From the NCBI GenBank assembly GCA_018666065.1, contig JABJAO010000004.1:1-44026 (forward strand): DNA of 44,026 nucleotides, given 5' to 3'. Below are positions 1 through 10,022 of the stretch, piece after piece. The position numbers and the translations under genes were made by a program. The DNA is from Microbacteriaceae bacterium. Lineage in GTDB: Bacteria > Actinomycetota > Actinomycetes > Actinomycetales > Microbacteriaceae. The notes beneath the pieces are model-generated. The model saw only the letters and a program-made list of their open reading frames with translations. It was not told the origin of the DNA and searched no databases. How positions within the stretch are numbered: position 1 is the first letter of the stretch; each line of letters begins with the position of its first letter.

Positions 1-278
1 ACGGACCCGTCGGCGGGTGGACGAGGAAGATTCCTCTCACCAGCTGTGTCACCACGGGGGTTCCACAACTCGCGTCCGTCACGCTACTCCGGTCGGGTCA
101 GACTTGCTACATAAACACTCAATTTAAGCTGGAAGTTTCCTGAGAGCGGGGAGTTTCGGGTCCAGAATTTGTCCCATCAGAAAGCACTTCAGTATCGATA
201 AAAAGCTATTTCTGTGAGGTTTGTACCCCCGTGCTCCCAGGGCGTTAGTTAAACCCGTTTTATTTATTCCGCAACGAC

Positions 279-312
279 AGAGGCCCGGCTACAGTTACGT
301 AGCCGGGCCTCT
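279..312 (-). terminator. Perfect 14-bp inverted repeat just downstream of pnp, likely terminator or 3'-end stabilising hairpin
   Basis: AGAGGCCCGGCTAC / GTAGCCGGGCCTCT with a 6-nt loop, 12 nt after the pnp stop; no clear U-tract on either strand. Confidence 0.6.
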
Positions 313-323
313 GTGCAGAGTGT

Positions 324-2567
324 TTACTCGTCGTCAGATGAGCTTCCCTCTTCGCCTTCGGCGAGAACGGGAGACAGAGACAACTTGCCGCGGTCATCGA
401 TCTTGGAAATTTCGACCAAGACCTTCTGTCCCACGGAGAGAACGTCCTCGACATCTTCGACCCGCTTGCCACCGGCGAGCTTGCGAACCTCGGAGATGTG
501 CAGCAGACCGTCCTTGCCAGGAACCAGGGAGATGAAGGCGCCGAAGGCGGCAATCTTCACCACAGTTCCGAGGTACTGCTCGCCAACCTCAGGGTTCACG
601 GGGTTGGCAATGGCGTTCACGCGAGCCCGTGCGGCCTCAGCGCTCTCACCATCGACAGCGCCGATGTAGACGGTTCCGTCATCATCAATGGAGATGTCGG
701 CACCGGTCTCGTCCTGAATCGAGTTGATGGTCTTGCCCTTGGGCCCGATCAGTTCACCGATCTTGTCGGAAGGAATCTGAACGGTGATCACCCGAGGAGC
801 GGTAGGAGCCATCTCATCGGGAGAGTCAATGGCCTGGTTCATCACACCGAGGATGTGGAGGCGAGCCTCTTTAGCCTGGGCGAGAGCACCGGTGAGGACA
901 CTGGCCGGGATTCCATCGAGCTTCGTGTCCAGCTGAATAGCCGTCACAAACTCACTGGTACCAGCGACCTTGAAGTCCATGTCTCCCAGAGCATCTTCTG
1001 CACCGAGGATGTCGGTCAATGCGGCGTAGCGCATCTCACCGTCCACCTGGTCGGAGATGAGGCCCATGGCGATACCGGCGACGGGGGCCTTGAGGGGCAC
1101 ACCGGCGTTCAGCATCGACAGAGTCGACGCACAGACGGAACCCATTGAGGTAGACCCGTTGGATCCCAGAGCCTCGGAGACCTGGCGAATGGCGTAGGGG
1201 AATTCCTCGCGGCTGGGCAAGACGGGCACGAGTGCGCGCTCTGCCAGGAAACCGTGACCGATTTCACGACGCTTGGGAGTTCCCACGCGGCCTGTTTCAC
1301 CAGTCGAGTAGGGCGGGAAGTTGTAGTGGTGCATGTAGCGCTTGGACTTCACCGGGTTCAGTGAGTCAATCTGCTGCTCCATCTTCAACATGTTCAAGGT
1401 GGTGACACCCATAATCTGGGTCTCGCCGCGCTGAAAGAGTGCCGAACCGTGAACGCGAGGAATCACATCAACCTCGGCGTCAATGACGCGAAGGTCTGAG
1501 GTTCCACGACCATCGATGCGGATGCCTTCGGCCAGCACACGGGTGCGCATTACGCGCTTCGTGACCGACTTATAGGCAGCCGAGACCATGGAGTTCGAGT
1601 TCTCGGGCAGTTCTCCAGCCTCTACCTGTGCCGCAACAGCGTCCTTGACGCGTGCCTTGAGCTCGTCATCGGCGCTCTGGCGCTCCTGCTTGTCTGCGAT
1701 CTGGTAGACCGTCGCGAGTTCCTTCGCAGCGACTGCCTCGACAGCGGCCAGAACCTCATCGGAATAATCAGAGAAGACCGGGTAGTTCTCGATTTCCTTG
1801 GCGGACTGGTCAGCAAGCTTCTGCTGAGCCTCCACCAGAGACTTCAGGAACGGCTTAGCGGCCTCGAGTCCAGCGGACACAACATCTTCACTGGGCTTGG
1901 TCGCACCAGCTTGGATGAGCTCCCAGCTACCCTCGGTTGCTTCTGCCTCCACCATCATGATGGCGACGTCCTCGTTACCCTTGGCGTCGGTGACGACGCG
2001 GCCAGCAACGACAATGTCGAACACGGCCTCAGCGAGCTGAGAGTGCTTGGGGAAGGCAACCCACTGGTCGCCGATCAACGCCAAGCGAACAGCAGCAATC
2101 GGGCCGCTGAAGGGCAGGCCTGAGATCTGAGTTGACGCACTTGCGGCGTTGATGGCCAGAGCGTCATAGAACTCGTCGGGTGCAATCGAGAGCACCGTGA
2201 TTACTATCTGGACCTCGTTGCGCAGTCCATCCACAAAGGAGGGGCGCAGCGGCCGGTCAATCAGACGGCAGACGAGGATGGCCTCGGTCGAGGGACGACC
2301 TTCGCGGCGGAAGAAGGATCCGGGGATCTTTCCTGCTGCATAGGCGCGCTCTTCGACGTCAACGGTCAGGGGGAAGAAGTCAAAACCCTCACGAGGGTTC
2401 TTTGACGCACTCGTTGCCGAGAGCAACATGGTTTCTTCATCCAGGTATGCAGCAACCGCACCCTGGGCTTGCTGGGCCAAACGGCCCGTTTCAAAGCGCA
2501 CAGTGCGCTTTCCGTACTTGCCGTTATCCAAAACGGCTTCAGCGAATTTGATTTCTGGACCTTCCAT
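324..2567 (-). CDS. pnp: Polyribonucleotide nucleotidyltransferase (PNPase)
   Basis: Full-length PNPase-like protein with RNase PH domains ([26 protein letters not shown]), KH ([25 protein letters not shown]) and S1 ([18 protein letters not shown]). ATG at 2567 preferred over GTG 2576 because AAGGAG lies about 11 nt upstream. Confidence 0.97.
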   Translation of the reverse strand: MEGPEIKFAEAVLDNGKYGKRTVRFETGRLAQQAQGAVAAYLDEETMLLSATSASKNPREGFDFFPLTVDVEERAYAAGKIPGSFFRREGRPSTEAILVCRLIDRPLRPSFVDGLRNEVQIVITVLSIAPDEFYDALAINAASASTQISGLPFSGPIAAVRLALIGDQWVAFPKHSQLAEAVFDIVVAGRVVTDAKGNEDVAIMMVEAEATEGSWELIQAGATKPSEDVVSAGLEAAKPFLKSLVEAQQKLADQSAKEIENYPVFSDYSDEVLAAVEAVAAKELATVYQIADKQERQSADDELKARVKDAVAAQVEAGELPENSNSMVSAAYKSVTKRVMRTRVLAEGIRIDGRGTSDLRVIDAEVDVIPRVHGSALFQRGETQIMGVTTLNMLKMEQQIDSLNPVKSKRYMHHYNFPPYSTGETGRVGTPKRREIGHGFLAERALVPVLPSREEFPYAIRQVSEALGSNGSTSMGSVCASTLSMLNAGVPLKAPVAGIAMGLISDQVDGEMRYAALTDILGAEDALGDMDFKVAGTSEFVTAIQLDTKLDGIPASVLTGALAQAKEARLHILGVMNQAIDSPDEMAPTAPRVITVQIPSDKIGELIGPKGKTINSIQDETGADISIDDDGTVYIGAVDGESAEAARARVNAIANPVNPEVGEQYLGTVVKIAAFGAFISLVPGKDGLLHISEVRKLAGGKRVEDVEDVLSVGQKVLVEISKIDDRGKLSLSPVLAEGEEGSSSDDE

Positions 2568-2830
2568 TAAGGTCACATCTCCTTATTTATCTCTTCGAAC
2601 ATGACAGACCAACAGATCTGGCATGGCGGCACGCCACGACGAGAGAGGAAAGGATGAGTCCACCACACATGTGGGGGCTGTTTCTGGCCAACAGTAGAAG
2701 TGCACTGTCCGAGACAGTAGACCACCACCGGTGACCAGCTCCTGACCCACCTACTCCCGTAGAGAGCCATATTCAGTTAGCGCAGATGAGATTCATCTAC
2801 TCCTTGAGGGTAGCGTGCTTACGGCCCAAA

Positions 2831-2865
2831 AGCGATACCCCGCACCATAGGCGCGGGGTATCGCT
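2831..2865 (-). terminator. Rho-independent-like terminator after rpsO
   Basis: AGCGATACCCCGC / GCGGGGTATCGCT 13-bp perfect stem, followed on the minus strand by TTT; located 13 nt after the rpsO stop. Confidence 0.75.
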
Positions 2866-2878
2866 GACACTGAGGGGG

Positions 2879-3148
2879 TTATCGACGCAAACCGAGCTTC
2901 TCGATCAACGCACGGTAGCGAGCAATATCGACGCGCTGGAGGTAACCCAGGAGGCGACGACGGCGGCCGACCATGAGCAAGAGACCACGGCGTGAGTGGT
3001 GGTCGTGCTTGTGCTCCTTGAGGTGCTCGGTCAGTTCGTTAATCCGGTGCGACATCAGCGCAATCTGGACCTCGGGAGAGCCAGTGTCACCTTTGTGAGT
3101 GGCGTATGTCTCGATGATGCTTTGTTTCGTATCTGGCGCAATAGCCAT
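2879..3148 (-). CDS. rpsO: 30S ribosomal protein S15
   Basis: [70 protein letters not shown] is diagnostic of S15; start moved to the internal Met of the ORF. Confidence 0.97.
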   Translation of the reverse strand: MAIAPDTKQSIIETYATHKGDTGSPEVQIALMSHRINELTEHLKEHKHDHHSRRGLLLMVGRRRRLLGYLQRVDIARYRALIEKLGLRR

Positions 3149-3392
3149 GTCAGCTCTCCTTCGTCTCGCTGCGCGGCGCTTCATCCGGTGATGGAGCTCT
3201 ACGTTCCGCGGCCGTTACACGGCACAGCCGCCCACTCTAGCATCGAGGGCCCCAGATCACGACCCACTTTTCCGTTATCAACCCGTAATCTTTCAGGGAT
3301 TGACCGATTCGCAGCCCTTTGGCACCCTTGTCACAAGTTACTCGCCGCTCAGACGTGCCGGAGGCCAAGCCCCGCCCTGGGCGGCGAGGTTC

Positions 3393-4925
3393 TTAATCAG
3401 AGTCTTCTGGTAGCTCAGGCAAGGTAATGACGCCGGTGGGCAGAATAAGACCACTCAGGCGCTCGGGCGAAAGGACGCGTTCGAGCTCGTCGGCGTCCAT
3501 CAGTCCCTGAGCAATCACGAGTTCCCGGACGGTCCCTCCCCCGGCCAACGCTTCGTGAGCAATGGTCGCCGCTCTCATGTAACCGATGTAGGGGGTCAAC
3601 GCTGTCACCACACCCACGCTGGCTTCCACCTGCTGGTGCAACCGGCCTTTATTGGCCGTGATCCCGTCCACACAGTTCACGCGAAGCGTGCGACACGCAT
3701 TGGTCAGCCACACCACTGACTGCATGATGGATGACGCAATGATGGGCTCGAAGGCGTTCAACTGCAACTGACCAGCCTCGGATGCTGCCGTGACGGTGGC
3801 GTCTGAGCCAATAATGGCGAAGGCCACCTGGTTCACTACTTCGGGAATGACCGGGTTGACCTTGCCCGGCATAATCGACGATCCCGCTTGACGCGCCGGC
3901 AAGGAAATTTCCCCCAGGCCCGCTTGCGGTCCACTCGAGAGCAATCGAAGGTCGTTGCAAATTTTGGACAGCTTCACTGCCGCACGCTTGAGAGTCCCGG
4001 ATAGCGTCATAAAGACACCGGCATCGCTGGTCGCTTCAATCAGGTCGGGTGCAGTTCTGATGTCCAAACCGGTGAGCTCTGCCAAATGCGCGCGCACCGA
4101 TTCTGAATACCGAGGGTCGGCCGTGATTCCCGTTCCGATAGCTGTGGCACCGAGGTTGATTTCACAGAGGAATGGGATGGTTTCTTTGATTCGTTCGTGG
4201 TCTTCTCGAAGAGTGGTCGCAAACCCGCCGAATTCTTGGCCCAGAGTCATCGGGACGGCATCCTGAAGCTGGGTGCGCCCCACCTTCAAGATCGACTGGA
4301 ATTCCCGACCCTTCTGAGCGAAGGCGGTGGCCAAGAGTTTGTGTTCCTCATACAGGCGCTGGACACCCAGCACCATGCCGAGCTTGATGGCAGTGGGGTA
4401 GACGTCATTGGTTGATTGGGACCGATTGACATCGTCGATGGGGTGGAGGAATTCATACTCCCCTTTGGCGTGACCCATGATTTCGAGTCCACGGTTTGCA
4501 ATGACCTCGTTGGCGCACATATTTGTAGACGTTCCCGCTCCGCCCTGCACCGCACCCAAGACAAATTGGTCGTGAAGCGCGCCCGCCCACATCTCTTCAC
4601 AGACGCGATCGATTACGTCGGCTTTCTCGGCAGAAAGGACGCCAATGTCTTTGTTTGCCCTGGCGGCAGCCTGCTTGACCCGGGCAATCCCTCGAATCAT
4701 GTCGGGATAGTTCGAAATGGCCCGCCTCGTGATGGGAAAGTTCACCAGTGCGCGGGCCGTGTGAATGCCCCAGTATGCGTCAGCGGGAACTTCGAGCTCC
4801 CCGAGGGAATCCTTCTCGAGGCGCATCGTCAGCGCAGCGGGGTCTTCCCCTGGAGCGAGTCGATACTGGGCTTCGCCATTGGGACCCTCGTGCACGGAGG
4901 GACCCGGACCTGTGGTGTGGACCAC
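3393..4925 (-). CDS. aspA: Aspartate ammonia-lyase (aspartase)
   Basis: Fumarase/aspartase superfamily signature GSSIMPGKVNPVIPEVVNQV and the start region RLEKDSLGELEVPADAYWGIHTARA; GTG start with an AAGGGGG-like RBS; downstream Met at 4826 is an alternative start. Confidence 0.92.
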   Translation of the reverse strand: MVHTTGPGPSVHEGPNGEAQYRLAPGEDPAALTMRLEKDSLGELEVPADAYWGIHTARALVNFPITRRAISNYPDMIRGIARVKQAAARANKDIGVLSAEKADVIDRVCEEMWAGALHDQFVLGAVQGGAGTSTNMCANEVIANRGLEIMGHAKGEYEFLHPIDDVNRSQSTNDVYPTAIKLGMVLGVQRLYEEHKLLATAFAQKGREFQSILKVGRTQLQDAVPMTLGQEFGGFATTLREDHERIKETIPFLCEINLGATAIGTGITADPRYSESVRAHLAELTGLDIRTAPDLIEATSDAGVFMTLSGTLKRAAVKLSKICNDLRLLSSGPQAGLGEISLPARQAGSSIMPGKVNPVIPEVVNQVAFAIIGSDATVTAASEAGQLQLNAFEPIIASSIMQSVVWLTNACRTLRVNCVDGITANKGRLHQQVEASVGVVTALTPYIGYMRAATIAHEALAGGGTVRELVIAQGLMDADELERVLSPERLSGLILPTGVITLPELPEDSD

Positions 4926-5035
4926 ACCAACACCCCCTTCGGTGATGAGGGCAGAAAACCCTTCACCAGCGAGTGTAGGAGGTGCCAGCCGACTTCGTGA
5001 ATCATTAGGCTTAGAGCCCGAGAAAAAGGAGTGCC

Positions 5036-5296
5036 ATGACCGAGACCACTCAGTCCATCGAATTCTATGGAGCTGCCTGGTGCGGCGATTGTGTGCGCGC
5101 CAGTGCGCTCCTGGAGCACTATGGAGTGGAATTCACGTACCACGACGTCGACGCCAGCGACGAGGATAAAGCCGCCGCGATTAAGCTCAGCGGTCGACCC
5201 AATATCCCGGTCCTACTCTTCCCCGATGGCTCCGTACTGACCGAGCCCAGTAACCCGCTGTTGAACAGCAAGCTCACCGAACTGGGCATGCTGTAG
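5036..5296 (+). CDS. Glutaredoxin-like / mycoredoxin-type protein
   Basis: 86 aa with N-terminal WCGDC redox motif and GRPNIPVLLFPDGS; AAAGGAG RBS upstream. Confidence 0.85.
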   Translation: MTETTQSIEFYGAAWCGDCVRASALLEHYGVEFTYHDVDASDEDKAAAIKLSGRPNIPVLLFPDGSVLTEPSNPLLNSKLTELGML

Positions 5297-5318
5297 CAGC
5301 GGTGTCACCGCTCTAACA

Positions 5319-5324
5319 TAGGCT
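5319..5324 (+). promoter_or_regulatory. Candidate -10 element of a leaderless transcript (RecB-like gene)
   Basis: TAGGCT, 7 nt, then ATG at 5332; no Shine-Dalgarno between. Confidence 0.45.
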
Positions 5325-5331
5325 TCTGCCC

Positions 5332-7014
5332 ATGCAGCGGCTTGGAGATGGTTCGTGGGTTATCTCGGCCAGCGACCTCGCGGTTTTTGCCTCGTGTCCG
5401 TGGCGTCTGGGAAGAATTGTCGATGAGAAGCTCGGCAAGGGCGTGAGTGTCCCCGCCCTGCACGACCCCATGATGGACCTGGTCGCTCGATTAGGACTCG
5501 AGCACGAAGCTCGTGAGCTATCCAAACTCAAGACCGAGATGAGTGTCCTCGAGCTGAGCTACGACCCCCACGATCCGCGCGATGCGCCCGGGTGGCGAGC
5601 GACCATAGAGAGCGCGCTGGATGAAACCCTCGACGCACTCGCGTCTCCCATTGGCGCAATTTTTCAGGCCACGCTCTACGAAGAGCGCCTTCCCGACGCA
5701 CCCCTGCCTATTGGTTTCCAAGGATTTGCCGATTTCATCGTCCAATCCGAGGGCGTCTGGGAAGTGTGGGATTCCAAACTGGCTAGGAAAGCCAAAGACC
5801 AGGCGTTAATCCAATTGGCCGCCTACGTCGACCAACTCCAGCGTCGAGGGATCCCCGTGGCCTCGACCGTTCGGGTCATCTTGGGGGATGGCAAACACAG
5901 TATCCATCCGGTCGACGGGTTGCTTGCTCCCTATCGAGAGATGCGCTCTCAGGTCATGGGCGTCATTGCCCACCGCAGCGCCGACCCCAACCCGCTTGCC
6001 TGGGGCGATGACACCTATGCTCCCTGCGGCTCTAAAGGTTGTCCAGCGTGTAGCGAACAGATCGTGAGTCAGGATGACCTGTTCCAGGTTGCCGGAATTA
6101 AGAAAACTCAGCGGGAAAAAATTATGGTGGGCGGTTTTGCCACTCTTGAGGCTTTCGCGCACGCGTCCCGGGATACCGTGCGGGAGTCTGTTTCTGGAAT
6201 CGGCTTGGACACGCTTGCCGGACTCCACCATCAAGCATCTCTCCAAGTCGCTACGAGGGAGCACCCGGAGAGTGGACCCGCCTGGGAAATTCTGTCTCGG
6301 CGCATGCTCGAAAACGTGCCCCCACCAAGCCTTGGCGACATTTTCTTCGACTTTGAGGGTGACCCCACCTATCAGGAGGGCCCGGGAAAGAGCGCCACAG
6401 CGCCGAGGGCGTCTCCCGATGATTCCACTGTGGACTTTGGGATTGAGTATCTCTTTGGCATGTGGGCTGACACCATCAACCCGTCAGGGGCAAACACGTC
6501 GTTCCTCCCACTGTGGGCCGAAACCTTTGCCCAGGAGAAGCGTGTTTTCCAGGAGTTTCTCGATCTCGTCGAGGCCCGCATCGAACAATTCCCGGACATG
6601 CACGTCTATCACTACGCACCGTATGAGCGCACCCGGTTGAAAGCGATGGCGAGACGTCACGCCATTGACTCTCCAGTTCTGAGCGACCTACTCAACACCC
6701 GGCTGATCGACCTTTTTCCGGTAGTGAAAAAGGGTCTTGTCGTGGGTTTGCCCAGTTACTCCTTGAAATCCCTGGAAGCGTTATATTTCAGCCCCGAGAC
6801 GAGAACGGGCATAGCGGGGGGTAGTGAATCCGTCGTCGCTTTCGCCGATTACCTCATGGCTTGTAGCGAGGGCAAAACCCAGCTGGCAGCAGACATCAAA
6901 GACAGCATCCTGCACTACAACCGCATCGACTGCTTCTCGACTCAAGCGCTCCGAGATTGGATGCTCACGACGGCGCTGGGGTCTCCCGGTCAGCCCGCAC
7001 GGTCCACTCCATAG
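5332..7014 (+). CDS. TM0106-family RecB-like putative nuclease with RNase H-like (YprB-type) exonuclease domain; no C-terminal helicase
   Basis: N-terminal ISASDLAVFASCPWRLGRIVDEKL, VWEVWDSKLARKAKDQALIQLAAY (RecB nuclease motif) and FFDFEGDP..HYAPYE..HYNRIDC (DEDD-type exonuclease). Confidence 0.8.
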   Translation: MQRLGDGSWVISASDLAVFASCPWRLGRIVDEKLGKGVSVPALHDPMMDLVARLGLEHEARELSKLKTEMSVLELSYDPHDPRDAPGWRATIESALDETLDALASPIGAIFQATLYEERLPDAPLPIGFQGFADFIVQSEGVWEVWDSKLARKAKDQALIQLAAYVDQLQRRGIPVASTVRVILGDGKHSIHPVDGLLAPYREMRSQVMGVIAHRSADPNPLAWGDDTYAPCGSKGCPACSEQIVSQDDLFQVAGIKKTQREKIMVGGFATLEAFAHASRDTVRESVSGIGLDTLAGLHHQASLQVATREHPESGPAWEILSRRMLENVPPPSLGDIFFDFEGDPTYQEGPGKSATAPRASPDDSTVDFGIEYLFGMWADTINPSGANTSFLPLWAETFAQEKRVFQEFLDLVEARIEQFPDMHVYHYAPYERTRLKAMARRHAIDSPVLSDLLNTRLIDLFPVVKKGLVVGLPSYSLKSLEALYFSPETRTGIAGGSESVVAFADYLMACSEGKTQLAADIKDSILHYNRIDCFSTQALRDWMLTTALGSPGQPARSTP

Positions 7015-7471
7015 TGGACGAGAGCACTTCATCCTCGAGTCCGATACCAAATCTCGCTTCAAGGTGCTCGCCGGCGAGAACCCTCGGTAGCCACAGCGTT
7101 GCATCCGACCACATTCTCTCCAACGGAAGTTCCCCCACCGGCCACCACCGTGGAGCGAGTTCGGCAGTTCCCACAGGGTCCCCCGTCCACTCGCGGGTCG
7201 CAAACGCGTGCGAGCGCTGAGACAAGTGGGGCCTGTCGTGAAAGGGGTATTCGATTCTTGCCAGGGAAATTAGCGCTGCAGGATCCACGCGGAGGCCCAC
7301 TTCCTCCCAGACCTCTCGCACAGCCGTCTCCCGTGGGCTCTCCCCCGGTTCCGCTTTTCCCCCCGGTCCCACGATCTTGCCAATTCCCAGCCCCGTGAGC
7401 TTTTCGCCCAGAAGCACCTGGTCTCCTGCGGGCCCCGATCGGAGCAGATAGACGACGGAAACGTCAAACAT
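6965..7471 (-). CDS. NUDIX hydrolase (MutT-like, 8-oxo-(d)GTP phosphatase type)
   Basis: Nudix box GPGGKAEPGESPRETAVREVWEEVGL. Confidence 0.88.
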   Translation of the reverse strand: MFDVSVVYLLRSGPAGDQVLLGEKLTGLGIGKIVGPGGKAEPGESPRETAVREVWEEVGLRVDPAALISLARIEYPFHDRPHLSQRSHAFATREWTGDPVGTAELAPRWWPVGELPLERMWSDATLWLPRVLAGEHLEARFGIGLEDEVLSSTMEWTVRADRETPAPS

Positions 7472-7477
7472 GGGCTC

Positions 7478-7483
7478 AGGCTA
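7478..7483 (-). promoter_or_regulatory. Candidate -10 element of a leaderless transcript (NUDIX gene)
   Basis: Minus strand TAGCCT, 6 nt, then ATG at 7471. Confidence 0.45.
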
Positions 7484-7542
7484 TCGGGTGTCGGTGGTGG
7501 GTGGGATGGTCTCCCCACGGGAGTTCCCCGGCCGGAGGCCTC

Positions 7543-7734
7543 ATGACCACACTCTTTGATGATGCACCACCCGATTGTTCCCAGTGCGGCAGTCCTGGAG
7601 CGCGGGCCATCATTTATGGCGACCCCAGCGAGGAAATGATTGTTGCAGCCCGGCTCGGCGACATCGTTCTTGGTGGAGTTCCGAGGGAGGGACATACCCC
7701 GCAGTGGCTGTGTGCCTGTGGTGCGCGGTACTAG
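7543..7734 (+). CDS. Small Cys-rich hypothetical protein (putative zinc-binding)
   Basis: MTTLFDDAPPDCSQCGS...WLCACGARY, CxxC...CxC pairs; GGAGG RBS upstream of ATG 7543. Confidence 0.65.
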   Translation: MTTLFDDAPPDCSQCGSPGARAIIYGDPSEEMIVAARLGDIVLGGVPREGHTPQWLCACGARY

Positions 7735-9869
7735 GCCTGGCGCTTCTCGAGCTCCGCGGTAAGTAGTGCAATGAGGGCCGCTGCCTGCATCGTTCCCTCA
7801 ACCCCAGCGTCAGATTCCTCGCCATCCAGCGTGCGAGCTGCGAGACCCGATTTCTGGTCAATCAGTTCGGCGATGCGTTGGTCCACCGTTTGCGCGGCAA
7901 CAATACGCCACGCGGTGACGGGGAGTTCTTGACCAATACGGTGAACCCGATCGATGGCCTGAGTCTGCTCTGCGCTGGTCCAGGAGAGTTCGGCAAGAAC
8001 GACGTTGGAGGCTGCCTGCAGGTTCACTCCCACACCGGCGGCAAGCAACGAACACACAATGACTTTGACGTCGTCGTCATGCGTGAAGGCGTCGATAGCG
8101 GCCTGGCGTTGCGTGGTGTTCTGGTCTCCCCTGATGGAGGTGGTCGTGATGCCCACTCCAGCAAAGTGTTTCTCGGCCTGGTTGAGCACGTCGATGTGCT
8201 TGGCGAAGAACACCACCTTGCCCACGTTCCTGGCCAGTTGAGCGGTGTAATCCGCAGCCATGACGGCCTTGGCAGATCCGATCTTGCGCACAAGGGTAAA
8301 GACGTTGTCCCCGGTGTCATCCTGCTTGGTTTCCTCAATTTCTGAGGCACATACCAATCGCACCAAATCACTATCAATAACACTGCGGTCGGAATCTCCT
8401 CGAGCAGCAATCACGCGGTCATAGCGCTCCACCAGTCGAGATACCAAAGCGCGCTCCGCGTCAATGATCGACCGAGCCGCCTCGGTGTCGAGCTCGATGG
8501 GGATATCGGCGATGCGTCGGGCCGGAATGTCTTTGGCGACATCCTGTTTGCGACGACGGACAATACCCATCGATATCACGGCTTTTCGTGCAGCGGGGAA
8601 GAACCCTGGGTCCGCAGGGCTCAGGCCCGTGGCTTCGAGCTTGGCCATGAGATCGCCTCGGGGTTTCTTCTCATCAATCCAGCCGAGGAACTGCCAAATC
8701 ATCCGGAAATCTTCGATTTGGTTGATCAACGGTGTTCCGGTGAGGGCCACCAGCAGTGGGTGCTGGAGGCGGGCTCGAATAGTTTTCGCGACTGCCTGGA
8801 CGTGTTTGGAACGCTGGGACTCTTTGTTCTTGATGAAGTGGGCCTCGTCGACGACCATTCCGCGGAAATCGAATTTGGAAAGCCAGCCAACGTGGCGATC
8901 GAGGATGTCGTAATTGACGATGAAGACGTCGCTAAACGCGTTGAGCTCTGCACCGTCACCGTGCACAACAGTTGGTCGACGTTGCGGAAGCCACTGGTGA
9001 ACCTCACGCAACCAGTTTGTTTTCACCACGTTGGGCACCACGACAAGCAGGGGGAAAGCACCGGCCACCTCAGCAGCGATCAATGCCTGCGCCGTCTTCC
9101 CCAAACCAGGCTCGTCGGCCAGGAGGAAACTTCGGTGTCCCGCTCGAACGGATTCGACAAACTCTGACTGGTGAACCATCAGGTCTAAACCGCCCGGTGT
9201 CGAAAGATTCGCAGCCGGCGGAAGTTCCATTGTCGCGACTCCGCCACCGGAACCCTGTTCGAATGCTCTAAAGAGGGGCTCAATCAGTTCCCAGTTGAGC
9301 AGTCGCCCTTCGACAGTCCCCTGCGGTTTCTGATACGCGGCAAAGTCTGGAGCCATGAAGGGGTTCGCCAGTTGCGCTTGACGAACCGACGCAGGAACGA
9401 CCTGTTTTGCGACCTCGGGGCTGACTTCGCTGGGTTCATCGACAATGATCAGGTCATCGGGGGCGAGTTCCTGCCCCGAAGACAGAAGAAAATCGCGCCG
9501 TAGCTTTTTCGCCGCTTCCGAAATTTTGGCTTCAGGAGCCAACAGCTGGATCAGGCTTGTGTCGCGAGCTGCCGTCTTCGCCATGATCGAGGCCAGTCCA
9601 TCGAGACGCTTGAGGGTTTCTTGTCGTTCAGCCACTGACAGCGTGGGGTCTTCTTTGCCCCGCGCACGTTCTTCGCGAACGAGGAGGGCTGCAACCTGGA
9701 ACTTGACCCGATTGGGGGCCGTTACTTTGCCTCGGGCCGCGGCGGACTCAACCTCTCGGACGGCGCGCGCAAGGATCGGAATGATGCCGACATCGTCGAT
9801 CGGCTTCTTTCGCGAACGCTTTGCGCCACCCGAGCGCGAAGAGTTTCGTGAGGGGCCTGACTGGGCCAT
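7731..9869 (-). CDS. SNF2-family DEAD/DEAH-box helicase
   Basis: Walker A LLADEPGLGKTAQALIAAE, DEAH (VVDEAHFIKN), LTGTPLINQIEDF, and helicase C motifs GVGVNLQAASNVVLAELSWTSAEQTQAIDRVHRIGQ. Confidence 0.93.
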   Translation of the reverse strand: MAQSGPSRNSSRSGGAKRSRKKPIDDVGIIPILARAVREVESAAARGKVTAPNRVKFQVAALLVREERARGKEDPTLSVAERQETLKRLDGLASIMAKTAARDTSLIQLLAPEAKISEAAKKLRRDFLLSSGQELAPDDLIIVDEPSEVSPEVAKQVVPASVRQAQLANPFMAPDFAAYQKPQGTVEGRLLNWELIEPLFRAFEQGSGGGVATMELPPAANLSTPGGLDLMVHQSEFVESVRAGHRSFLLADEPGLGKTAQALIAAEVAGAFPLLVVVPNVVKTNWLREVHQWLPQRRPTVVHGDGAELNAFSDVFIVNYDILDRHVGWLSKFDFRGMVVDEAHFIKNKESQRSKHVQAVAKTIRARLQHPLLVALTGTPLINQIEDFRMIWQFLGWIDEKKPRGDLMAKLEATGLSPADPGFFPAARKAVISMGIVRRRKQDVAKDIPARRIADIPIELDTEAARSIIDAERALVSRLVERYDRVIAARGDSDRSVIDSDLVRLVCASEIEETKQDDTGDNVFTLVRKIGSAKAVMAADYTAQLARNVGKVVFFAKHIDVLNQAEKHFAGVGITTTSIRGDQNTTQRQAAIDAFTHDDDVKVIVCSLLAAGVGVNLQAASNVVLAELSWTSAEQTQAIDRVHRIGQELPVTAWRIVAAQTVDQRIAELIDQKSGLAARTLDGEESDAGVEGTMQAAALIALLTAELEKRQA

Positions 9870-9918
9870 TCTTCTCCTTGCAACAACCTAGGGATATGTG
9901 GATCCAAAAGGGAGAACC

Positions 9919-9968
9919 TTGTGTGATCGCACGGTGCCTCGCCCGTGATGCGAGACCGGCACACACAA
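9919..9968. other. Long imperfect inverted repeat between the SDR gene and the SNF2 helicase gene
   Basis: Outer TTGTGTG / CACACAA and inner GTGCC-TCGC / GCGA-(GACC)-GGCAC pairing. Confidence 0.45.
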
Positions 9969-10022
9969 TCAGACCTGAACGGGAACCGTGTCAGTGACCG
10001 GCGTGCTCCTCTAGTGTAACCC

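Noticed and set aside
498-1148. 216-aa plus-strand ORF
   Set aside because: Antisense to pnp.
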